12,034 nt of DNA from Acidobacteriota bacterium (GTDB lineage: Bacteria > Acidobacteriota > Terriglobia > Terriglobales > Acidobacteriaceae): positions 1-12,034 of the forward strand of contig JAJYBW010000059.1 in assembly GCA_021778815.1 (NCBI GenBank), in the 5' to 3' direction. Under the pieces are notes generated by a model. It saw only the letters and a program-made list of their open reading frames with translations, ran no database searches and was not told the origin of the DNA. The position numbers and the translations under genes were made by a program. Each line of letters begins with the position of its first letter. The first letter of the stretch is position 1. Positions 6,562-12,034 of this stretch are shown in pieces.

Positions 6562-6945
6562 TATGAAGACTTCCAAGCCGTAGATCACTGGACGGGCGAA
6601 GAACTGCATTGCACCTGGAAGGGGAACATTGTCGCCATTGCCACGCGCCATGCGGATGCTGTGGACGTTCGCTTCCTCGTCAATGGGCGTTCGCTGGTGA
6701 TTGCGATGCCGCTGCCTGCCTGGGTGGAATTCCGCAAGCGGTCGGGCGGCAACGTGATTACGGATTATCTGGCGGCCCAGATTGCCGGGCATTATCTGAA
6801 GCAGGCAATCGAAAATGGCTACGATAATGGCCGTGAAATCTACACGATGACTGTTGATGAGGTGCTGGCCCACCTGGATATCGTGATGAAAGAAGTTGGC
6901 AGCACCCGCAACCTTCCTGTCCTTCCCATCCTCACTGCAAATTAG
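6559..6945 (+). CDS. Uncharacterised small soluble protein, 128 aa
   Basis: I do not recognise a family. The protein is acidic at its start (MYEDFQAVDHWTGEEL). It then shows alternating beta-like stretches (NIVAIATR, VDVRFLVNGRSLVIAM), a probable amphipathic helix (DYLAAQIAGHYLKQAIENG, 69-87) and a further helix (VDEVLAHLDIVMKEV, 99-113). There is no signal peptide or membrane segment. The ATG at 6559 is preferred over the in-frame ATG at 6448, because the added N-terminus is proline/glycine-rich and low in plausibility, and a candidate promoter lies just before 6559. It is followed by pckA on the same strand after 128 bases, so co-transcription is possible but not shown. It is divergent from the DksA-like gene, sharing a 244-base gap with it. 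Confidence 0.75.
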   Translation: MYEDFQAVDHWTGEELHCTWKGNIVAIATRHADAVDVRFLVNGRSLVIAMPLPAWVEFRKRSGGNVITDYLAAQIAGHYLKQAIENGYDNGREIYTMTVDEVLAHLDIVMKEVGSTRNLPVLPILTAN

Positions 6946-7009
6946 GGACTCTCGCTCTGGAGCCTGCCTCGCGTTTGCCACGGGTCTACCTTAGGGTTGC
7001 TATGGCCCA

Positions 7010-7028
7010 GTTTCCCAGAATGGGGAAC
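7010..7028. repeat. Inverted repeat GTTTCCC-AGAAT-GGGGAAC upstream of pckA
   Basis: Left arm 7010-7016 and right arm 7022-7028 pair over 7 bases (one G-T pair in RNA) around a 5-base loop. It lies 45 bases before the chosen pckA start and 9 bases before an alternative start at 7038. There is no T-tract after it, so it is not a terminator of the upstream gene. It could be a transcription factor site or a 5'-UTR hairpin. Confidence 0.35.
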
Positions 7029-7073
7029 CGTGGCACAATGGAGGGTTTGGTTAGAGTCAGGAGCGATGCTAGC

Positions 7074-8669
7074 ATGCTACCGGCGGAAGCAGCTGTCAAC
7101 GAATCACCCATACTTGCCCAGCTAACGCCGGGCAAGGTTCATCGCAATCTTTCTGTGCCACAAATGGTGGCTGTATCGCTGGCCCGAGGAGAAGCGAAAC
7201 TAGCGGCCAATGGCGCGCTGGTGGCGTATACCAGTCCGCGTACTGGCCGCTCTCCCAAAGATAAATTCATCATTCTGGATGACAGCACGCGCGAAACGGT
7301 GAAGTGGGGTAAGGTTAACCAGCCGCTGGAGGCGGAAAAGTTCGACGCGCTTTACAAGCGCGTGATGGCTCATCTGGCCAAGCGCGATGTGTATGTACAA
7401 GACCTGTTCGCGGGAGCCGATCCCCATTACCGGATGCCGGTGCAGATCATTTCCGAGTACGCCTGGCAGGCGCTATTTGTGCACCAGTTATTTCTGCGTC
7501 CCACGGCGGAAGAGCTTGCGACGCATGTGCCGGAGTTTACGGTGATTGCGGCGCCGGAGTTTGAAGCGGATCCGGAGCGCGACGGAACCCGCTCTTCCAC
7601 TGCGATCCTGCTGGATTTTACGAGGAAGATTGTTTTGATCGTCGGCACAAAATATGCCGGCGAGATGAAGAAATGCATTTTCAGCGTGCTGAATTTCCTG
7701 CTGCCTCCGCGCGACGTGTTTCCCATGCATTGCTCGGCGAACGTGGGTGAGGATGGAGTGACGGCGTTGTTCTTCGGCCTTTCCGGTACTGGGAAGACAA
7801 CGCTCTCCGCCGATCCCTATCGACGGCTGATTGGCGACGATGAGCATGGCTGGGGTCCGAATGGAGTCTTCAACTTTGAAGGTGGCTGCTATGCCAAGTG
7901 CGTGGACCTGTCGAAGGAGAAGGAGCCGCAGATTTATCATGCGATTCGATTTGGATCGGTGTTGGAGAACGTCGTAATCGATCCGGAAGGTTGTGAGCCG
8001 GATTATCACGACATCCGATTTACTGAGAATACGCGGGCTGCTTATCCCATTGACTATATTCAGAATGCTTTAATCCCCAGTATTGGCGGGCATCCCAAGA
8101 ACGTTCTGTTTTTGACGGCAGACGCGTTCGGGGTTCTGCCTCCTATATCCAAGCTGACGCCGGATCAGGCGATGTATCACTTCCTCTCCGGATATACGGC
8201 GAAGCTGGCGGGCACGGAAACAGGGATAGGAAGCGAGCCTGTGCCGGATTTCTCGACGTGTTTTGGGGCTCCGTTTATGCCGCTGCCCCCCAAGGTGTAT
8301 GCGGCCATGCTGGGGGAGCGCCTGCGTCGCCACAACGCGCAATGTTGGCTGGTGAATACCGGATGGACAGGCGGACCTTATGGCGTGGGAAAGCGGATTG
8401 GCCTGCCGCACACGCGCGCCATGGTTCATGCCGTGCTGGACGAACAACTGGCGGACGTGGAATTTGTGGTTGAGCCCACATTCGGCTTGAGCATTCCAAC
8501 GTCTTATCCTGGTGTGCCGTATGACATTCTGAATCCTCGCAACATGTGGAAAGATGTCGACGCCTACGATCGGCAGGCGGCGATGCTGGCGGAGAAGTTC
8601 CAGGAAAATTTTGTCAGGTTCGACGTTCCGGACTCGGTTCGCAATGCCGGTCCGCGAGCGCAGAAGTAG
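7074..8669 (+). CDS. pckA: Phosphoenolpyruvate carboxykinase (ATP), 531 aa
   Basis: PckA converts oxaloacetate and ATP to phosphoenolpyruvate, CO2 and ADP, the committed step of gluconeogenesis, in the cytoplasm. The sequence contains the family landmarks: RSPKDKF (59-65), the PEPCK P-loop GLSGTGKTT (235-243, lysine 241), the metal-binding GDDEHGW (254-260) and the following NFEGGCY block. It also has NTGWTGGPYG and the RAMV segment. The ATP-type P-loop and length separate it from the GTP-dependent enzyme. Three in-frame ATGs compete (6975, 7038, 7074). I chose 7074 because AGGAG (7059-7063) lies 10 bases upstream and the length then fits the family (E. coli 540); 7038 would give 543 residues. 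The conserved region begins by about residue 20 either way (KVHRNLSVPQ). A 92-residue gene follows after 4 bases. Confidence 0.96.
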   Translation: MLPAEAAVNESPILAQLTPGKVHRNLSVPQMVAVSLARGEAKLAANGALVAYTSPRTGRSPKDKFIILDDSTRETVKWGKVNQPLEAEKFDALYKRVMAHLAKRDVYVQDLFAGADPHYRMPVQIISEYAWQALFVHQLFLRPTAEELATHVPEFTVIAAPEFEADPERDGTRSSTAILLDFTRKIVLIVGTKYAGEMKKCIFSVLNFLLPPRDVFPMHCSANVGEDGVTALFFGLSGTGKTTLSADPYRRLIGDDEHGWGPNGVFNFEGGCYAKCVDLSKEKEPQIYHAIRFGSVLENVVIDPEGCEPDYHDIRFTENTRAAYPIDYIQNALIPSIGGHPKNVLFLTADAFGVLPPISKLTPDQAMYHFLSGYTAKLAGTETGIGSEPVPDFSTCFGAPFMPLPPKVYAAMLGERLRRHNAQCWLVNTGWTGGPYGVGKRIGLPHTRAMVHAVLDEQLADVEFVVEPTFGLSIPTSYPGVPYDILNPRNMWKDVDAYDRQAAMLAEKFQENFVRFDVPDSVRNAGPRAQK

Positions 8670-8673
8670 CCGC

Positions 8674-8952
8674 ATGTTTCTACGCAAATTGAAGATCGAG
8701 TCTGTTGCCGCGGCAGGGGAGCGGCGGTTGTGTCCGGTGCAATGGATCGACAACTTTGCCATGCGGAACTTCACCAACGACGCTATCTTTGATGACACTC
8801 TACCCATCGGCGATGGATTGCTGGAGGCGGGTCTTCGCGTGCCGTTGGATGGGCTGCACGATGCAATGGAAGACTGGTTCCGACGCAAAGGCTATTTGAA
8901 ACCCACAGAAACATTGAGCGTTACAGAACTTGCGCGAACGCAACGAGAATAG
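8674..8952 (+). CDS. Uncharacterised small protein coupled to pckA, 92 aa
   Basis: I do not recognise a family. The ATG lies 4 bases after the pckA stop codon, with no separate ribosome site visible, so translation is probably coupled to pckA. The protein is soluble, with a mixed-charge N-terminus (MFLRKLKIES). A middle part, FAMRNFTNDAIFDDTLPIG, is followed by two probable helices, LHDAMEDWFRRKGYL (61-75) and SVTELARTQRE (82-92). There is no signal peptide, membrane segment or cysteine motif (one Cys, C20). The frame is open upstream inside pckA, but that part is the shadow of the pckA reading frame. The gene ends 7 bases before the stop of the convergent acetyltransferase gene, so the two genes meet tail to tail with no room for a classical terminator. 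Confidence 0.72.
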   Translation: MFLRKLKIESVAAAGERRLCPVQWIDNFAMRNFTNDAIFDDTLPIGDGLLEAGLRVPLDGLHDAMEDWFRRKGYLKPTETLSVTELARTQRE

Positions 8953-8959
8953 CTTTCCG

Positions 8960-9532
8960 CTACTTCGCGGTTTGCCCATATTCCCGGTCAAGCATCGAAA
9001 ATAACAGTAGCGTATGGAACTCCCCGTCACGATAGACAGCCTCGCGAAAAACTCCATCTTCGCGAAAGCCAGCCTTGCGGTAGACATGCAGGGCACGGGC
9101 ATTTTCTGCAAAGACATCCAGCCATAAGCGGTGCGCGCGCAGCTGTTGAAATGCGTGTGCCATCAGGGCGTGGAGTGCTTGCTGACCCCGCCCTTCGCCA
9201 GGACTGGCAATCACGAAGCGTTTCAATTCGATATTCCGATGCGGCGACTGAATGCCGCGCAAGGTTGCGAACCCGGCAGGCTGCCGAGACGCATCGAGCA
9301 CGATGAAACACTCGACATCGGGATCGCTTATCGCGTGTAGGTACTCTTCCTCGGTCCATGTTCCAACGAAGGTATGAAATTCTGGAATGCGCTCAAACTC
9401 CATGATCCGCGGGACATCTGCAATCGTTGCCGGTTGGAGAATGGACCTGGGGGAGATTGGAAGAGACTCCTTGCCGGTGGTTGGCTCCATTTTTTCGACG
9501 ATAGCAGGAATCGTTTCGCCGCACTCAATCAT
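8960..9532 (-). CDS. GNAT-family N-acetyltransferase, 190 aa
   Basis: GNAT enzymes transfer acetyl from acetyl-CoA to an amine of a protein, antibiotic or small molecule. The acetyl-CoA pyrophosphate loop (motif A) is visible as KRFVIASPGEGRGQQAL (104-120), and motif B as LWLDVFAENARALHVYRKAGF (136-156). The N-A-R-A-x-x-x-Y-x-K-x-G-F ending is typical of RimI/RimJ-like members. The usual N-terminal strand begins at about ILQPATIADVPRI (31-43), so the first 30 residues may be an extension. An alternative ATG at 9490 would remove 14 of them. I keep 9532 because it lies only 9 bases after the stop of the upstream membrane protein gene, with a weak GAGATGG before it. The substrate cannot be inferred. 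It is the last gene of the minus-strand run and ends 7 bases from the convergent 92-residue gene. Confidence 0.9.
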   Translation of the reverse strand: MIECGETIPAIVEKMEPTTGKESLPISPRSILQPATIADVPRIMEFERIPEFHTFVGTWTEEEYLHAISDPDVECFIVLDASRQPAGFATLRGIQSPHRNIELKRFVIASPGEGRGQQALHALMAHAFQQLRAHRLWLDVFAENARALHVYRKAGFREDGVFREAVYRDGEFHTLLLFSMLDREYGQTAK

Positions 9533-9541
9533 GCAGCCATC

Positions 9542-10183
9542 TCACGCATGTGCGCCGTCTGGCTTGGCGTGGCCGAATGTCCCGGCGATCCGCATTCTCC
9601 GTAGCCGCCGGAATGACTGCCAACCCGTAAAGACGACGCTCGCCCATAGAATCGCGCCGGTGCCGACCGCGCCAATGGGGTCGCCTTTCCCGGCGGAAAA
9701 CAGGATGGGATAGACGATGGCCCATGCCACCATGACTGACCCTAGGATGTAGTGTGTGGGTGCCTTGAAAAGACGGCCCAGCGGGAAGAAGTGGATTCCA
9801 ACAATCAGAATGATCGCGGGCACGATCCAGTTGCCAAGCTTTAGATGGGGCAGTCCATCAACGGCGGCAAATATCAGGCTCCACTGGAGGACGTTGATCA
9901 GGCCGAAGCGGCGGTTGATTCTTCTTCCCATGGCCCGGTGCGCTTCGGAACGATCCAACGACCCATACGTCCGCCGCATCACGTAGAGGCTGGCGGCGAC
10001 GACCATGGCAAGGAAACAGCAAAGCGGCAACAAAATCGGGAGAGTGGCTTTTTCGGCTGCTTGCAGCCCCAGGACGATCCAGGCCAATCCAAAGAAACCG
10101 CAAAAGAGGTTTCCGATCGAGGCTCCGAAGGCGCGGCCGGCATCGTCTTGCGTCAACGACGGAGATGAAGATTGAGTTTGCAT
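9542..10183 (-). CDS. Six-helix integral membrane protein, 213 aa
   Basis: I do not recognise a named family. After a polar N-terminus (1-20) there are six hydrophobic segments, at about 21-42, 47-69, 93-111, 116-136, 142-162 and 168-190. A basic cytoplasmic tail (FRRLRRMR) follows. A charged loop lies between helices 2 and 3 (RRTYGSLDRSEAHRAMGRRINRR). A distinctive HFFPLGRLFKAPTHY block joins helices 4 and 5 and may be the most conserved part. The ATG at 10183 is well supported: AAAGGAG (10191-10197) stands 7 bases upstream. The frame continues to 10366, but that part overlaps the preceding gene. It starts 46 bases after the secreted protein gene and ends 9 bases before the acetyltransferase gene, so all three are probably one transcript. 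Confidence 0.85.
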   Translation of the reverse strand: MQTQSSSPSLTQDDAGRAFGASIGNLFCGFFGLAWIVLGLQAAEKATLPILLPLCCFLAMVVAASLYVMRRTYGSLDRSEAHRAMGRRINRRFGLINVLQWSLIFAAVDGLPHLKLGNWIVPAIILIVGIHFFPLGRLFKAPTHYILGSVMVAWAIVYPILFSAGKGDPIGAVGTGAILWASVVFTGWQSFRRLRRMRIAGTFGHAKPDGAHA

Positions 10184-10229
10184 TTGGTTTCTCCTTTGGT
10201 AGTTGGATTTTCCGGTAGAGATACCATCG

Positions 10230-10832
10230 TCACTTCGGGCCGATCGCCCCTGCATTGGGCCAGTCGGTGTCTCCCACGCGACGAACATCCATTTGAAAAA
10301 ACTGGACAGGCTGCTTGCCCGGCAAGACTCGTTCGCCAACCTCGTGCAATACGCCGTCTTTGACATCCGCGCTGTAACGGATGGTCATGGGGCCTGCGGG
10401 AATCTCCCATGTGTATCCGTGGGCCGAAGGTGTGAAGTTAAAATCGCCAGCCCGGCCCTCGGCATAGGACCGCATCGAGTAGCTGTGTTTGCCTGAATCG
10501 TACGAGAGAACAGCAAACGCGTTGAAGATGAGCTTGCCATTGGAGCTGTATCCGCGCCCATCGATTACTTTGACCGAGCCGTCCAAAAACGGCCCGATTC
10601 GTTCTGTCTGGGTGAATGGAACCTTGTCGCCAGCGGGCAAAATGATCCATCCCGGCCCTCGCCACACACCGTTGAGGAATGCGAGCGAAGCCATGGCGTC
10701 GCGCTGTTGCGCTATGAGAACTGCGGGATCCTGGGGCGAGCTGTTTTGGCCCAAGAGCGTCGCGGGAAGGAGGGTGATCGCAAAGACGAGGATCAATGCG
10801 TGTTGTGTAAGGCGAATAATCGAACATTTCAT
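10230..10832 (-). CDS. Secreted DUF1579-like beta-barrel protein, 200 aa
   Basis: An N-terminal Sec signal peptide (basic MKCSIIRLTQ, hydrophobic 11-27, likely cleavage near LLGQ, residues 26-29) marks it as exported. It is not a lipoprotein. The mature part resembles the DUF1579/lipocalin-like group of small beta-rich proteins: FLNGVWRGPGW (52-62), GPFLDGSVKVIDGRGY (80-95), FAVLSYDSGKHSYSMRSY (106-123), YTWEIPAGPMTIRY (140-153), and GDTDWPNAGAIGPK at the end. The function of this group is unknown; a small hydrophobic ligand is plausible for the fold but not shown. The start is supported by AGGAG (10842-10846), 9 bases upstream. The 84-base gap before it carries an inverted repeat that may be an operator. 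It is the first gene after the winged-helix regulator and probably heads a three-gene unit. Confidence 0.85.
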   Translation of the reverse strand: MKCSIIRLTQHALILVFAITLLPATLLGQNSSPQDPAVLIAQQRDAMASLAFLNGVWRGPGWIILPAGDKVPFTQTERIGPFLDGSVKVIDGRGYSSNGKLIFNAFAVLSYDSGKHSYSMRSYAEGRAGDFNFTPSAHGYTWEIPAGPMTIRYSADVKDGVLHEVGERVLPGKQPVQFFQMDVRRVGDTDWPNAGAIGPK

Positions 10833-10882
10833 GATGTATTTCTCCTATGAACCGGTGTTAGTAGCTGTTCGAAACGCAGACT

Positions 10883-10899
10883 ACTCTGCAAAATAGAGT
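10883..10899. promoter_or_regulatory. Candidate operator ACTCT-N7-AGAGT
   Basis: ACTCT (10883-10887) and AGAGT (10895-10899) are perfect inverted arms around GCAAAAT. The half-site spacing of about one helical turn suits a dimeric winged-helix protein. It lies in the 84-base gap between the stop of the winged-helix regulator and the start of the secreted protein gene, and overlaps a possible minus-strand -10 box (TATTTT). Assignment as the regulator's binding site is inference. Confidence 0.35.
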
Positions 10900-10916
10900 T
10901 GAAGCGCAAACGAAAC

Positions 10917-11216
10917 TCATCTCAAAGCGGAGCCCAATAGCGTGCGCAGGGCGCGGATGTATCCAGCCAACGCTGTGCGTCCGTTGTCAGTCATGCGGTA
11001 GAGCGTGACCGGCTTGCGAAGAATAAACTTCTTCTCCACGCCGATATAGCCGGCTTCTTCCAGCTTTAACAAGTGGGCGCCCAGGTTGCCGTCCGTCGAA
11101 CCGGTTTTGTCGCGCAGCCAGGTGAACTCCGCATCGTCGACGCTGGACAGCAGTGACAGGATTGCCAGCCGCAGCTTGCCGTGAATCACGGGATCGAGTT
11201 CCGGTAGATCAGGCAT
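10917..11216 (-). CDS. Winged-helix transcriptional regulator (HTH_34/PF13601 type), 99 aa
   Basis: A small single-domain DNA-binding protein related to the MarR/ArsR winged-helix regulators. The start LDPVIHGKLRLAILSLL (7-23) is the hallmark first helix of this group. It is followed by FTWLRDKTGSTDGNLGAHLLKLEEAGY (31-57), where TDGNLGAHLLKLEEAG is the recognition helix. The wing is IGVEKKFILRKPVTLYRMT, followed by the final helix used for dimerisation. There is no ligand or metal site in such a short protein, so what it senses is unknown. Its ATG overlaps the stop of the upstream membrane protein gene by 8 bases (11209-11216), a sign of translational coupling. Proteins of this type are often encoded beside a membrane protein, and regulation of its own operon is the simplest proposal. 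A short inverted repeat downstream is a candidate target. Confidence 0.92.
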   Translation of the reverse strand: MPDLPELDPVIHGKLRLAILSLLSSVDDAEFTWLRDKTGSTDGNLGAHLLKLEEAGYIGVEKKFILRKPVTLYRMTDNGRTALAGYIRALRTLLGSALR

Positions 11217-11808
11217 GTTGCACCCGGAGTCGACGATCGCGACGTTCGCGATACATCAAATAAAGGCCGAAACCGAGAAAGCCGACCAGAGTATCGAAGA
11301 TGAGAATCGGCATGATCCAGTGCGAAGAGACAAAGAAAGTCGCGATGGCCGAGACCCACCATAGCAGCGCGATCATAAACTGACCGCGCCAGCGAAGAAC
11401 AATACTGATGGCGCAGTTAGCAACGCCCAGCAGGATCTCCACCGTGGCCATGTAGGAATTCGCGTCGGGATGGCGACTGATGGCGCCGGCGAAGCAGTAG
11501 ATAAAGATCGCTGTACCGACCGCGATCCAAATGCCGCTGATGGCTCGCGAGATCGGAGTCTGCGGCTTGGCCCGCTTCTTTTTTGATGAAACGACGATGG
11601 TCACAACGGTGGCGGCGATCATCGTCACCGGCCACGCGATATTGGGTTGATGCAACCAATACGACCAGCCGATGGAGATCAGATAGGCAGCTCCCCACAG
11701 GACGGAGGTCCAGCCCCAGTATTCGGTGGAGCGTCGACCTTCTTTCAGCATTGCCTCCACCAGCTCAAAGCGGGTGAGCAGCTCTTCTTGCGTTTCTTGT
11801 TCGGTCAT
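11209..11808 (-). CDS. Six-helix membrane protein coupled to the regulator, 199 aa
   Basis: I do not recognise a named family. An acidic, probably cytoplasmic helix (MTEQETQEELLTRFELVEAM, 1-20) precedes six hydrophobic segments at about 31-52, 57-74, 89-110, 119-138, 144-160 and 164-186. Basic loops (SSKKKRAKPQ at 74-83 and YRERRDRRLR at the end) fit the positive-inside rule, with both ends in the cytoplasm. AAGGA (11816-11820) stands 7 bases before the ATG. The C-terminal codons overlap the start of the winged-helix regulator by 8 bases, so the two proteins are made from one message. The membrane protein could be a sensor, or a transporter-like target, of the regulator; the sequence does not decide which. 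A 41-residue single-helix ORF lies 33 bases upstream on the same strand. Confidence 0.87.
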   Translation of the reverse strand: MTEQETQEELLTRFELVEAMLKEGRRSTEYWGWTSVLWGAAYLISIGWSYWLHQPNIAWPVTMIAATVVTIVVSSKKKRAKPQTPISRAISGIWIAVGTAIFIYCFAGAISRHPDANSYMATVEILLGVANCAISIVLRWRGQFMIALLWWVSAIATFFVSSHWIMPILIFDTLVGFLGFGLYLMYRERRDRRLRVQHA

Positions 11809-11841
11809 CGTGATTTCCTTTCCACTTGGTAAAAGCTGGTG

Positions 11842-11967
11842 TCAGAGAATTCGTATGCAAAGCATGAGTCCAGCCAGGAAAAATAACAGCGCCAGACTAC
11901 CGGTAAGCGAGGGACGATTCCTCAATTCTGATATAGTGGCGCGGTAGGTTCGAGAGAGGGGTTTCAT
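11842..11967 (-). CDS. Possible 41-aa single-pass membrane protein
   Basis: ATG at 11967 to TGA at 11842. The peptide has a polar, basic N-terminal half (MKPLSRTYRATISELRNRPS) and a C-terminal hydrophobic stretch of about 20 residues (LALLFFLAGLMLCIRIL at the end), which predicts one transmembrane helix. GAGG lies 9 bases before the ATG. Its ATG overlaps the TGA of a possible upstream frame as ATGA, and the membrane protein gene follows 33 bases later, so it would fit an operon. The frame is also open upstream to the window edge, so it could instead be the tail of a longer protein. The evidence is reading frame, context and hydrophobicity only. Confidence 0.45.
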   Translation of the reverse strand: MKPLSRTYRATISELRNRPSLTGSLALLFFLAGLMLCIRIL

Positions 11968-12034
11968 GGCTTGACGCCTCGCAGCACGCGCGTGGGAGTA
12001 ACAAATAGGAAATTTGGAAACCAGCGCTGGACGT
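11964..12034 (-). CDS. Possible C-terminus of a gene cut by the window edge
   Basis: An open minus-strand frame enters from the right edge and ends at TGA (11966-11964), giving at least 22 codons. The last residues read RWFPNFLFVTPTRVLRGVKP. The stop overlaps the ATG of the 41-residue ORF as ATGA, a common arrangement in translationally coupled genes. The fragment is too short for any family call, and a second frame is also open here, so this is tentative. Confidence 0.3.
   Translation of the reverse strand, partial: VQRWFPNFLFVTPTRVLRGVKP

Noticed and set aside
8070..8888. 272-codon minus-strand open frame
   Set aside because: Antisense shadow of pckA and the 92-residue gene, with no motif and skewed basic composition.

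Overview
The window reads as ordinary chromosomal DNA from an acidobacterium (probably class Terriglobia) or a close relative. This is inferred from moderately high GC, Proteobacteria-like lipid A chemistry (a Kdo hydroxylase), several secreted or membrane proteins of no recognisable family, and TAGAAT boxes placed immediately before start codons. No 16S rRNA or other strong taxonomic marker is present, so the assignment is tentative. I see no mobile element, CRISPR array, tRNA, rRNA, prophage or defence system, and no convincing new multi-gene system.

Layout: (1) 160-4192, all on the minus strand. In order of transcription this is a two-helix membrane protein, a Kdo hydroxylase, a secreted M28 zinc peptidase with a TTG start and a small lipoprotein. 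This block is concerned with the cell envelope. (2) 4355-5875, plus strand: an unrecognised 290-residue protein and ruvA. Each is preceded by a TAGAAT box so close to the ATG that a leaderless mRNA is likely. (3) 5919-6314, minus strand: a DksA/TraR-type zinc-finger RNA polymerase regulator, convergent with ruvA. (4) 6559-8952, plus strand: an unrecognised 128-residue protein, ATP-dependent PEP carboxykinase (pckA) and a 92-residue protein that starts 4 bases after the pckA stop. (5) 8960-12034, all on the minus strand. In order of transcription this is the end of an unknown gene, a 41-residue single-helix ORF, a six-helix membrane protein, a winged-helix regulator overlapping it by 8 bases, a secreted DUF1579-like protein, another six-helix membrane protein and a GNAT acetyltransferase.

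How the genes fit together: the Kdo hydroxylase and its two-helix partner form a likely two-gene unit that modifies the inner core of LPS. pckA supplies gluconeogenic PEP, and DksA-like proteins adjust transcription to nutrient state, but no direct link between the two is visible. The last block looks like an autoregulated envelope module: the regulator is translationally coupled to a membrane protein, and a short inverted repeat lies in the next intergenic gap. Genes are tightly packed, and no gene-free stretch exceeds 300 bases.
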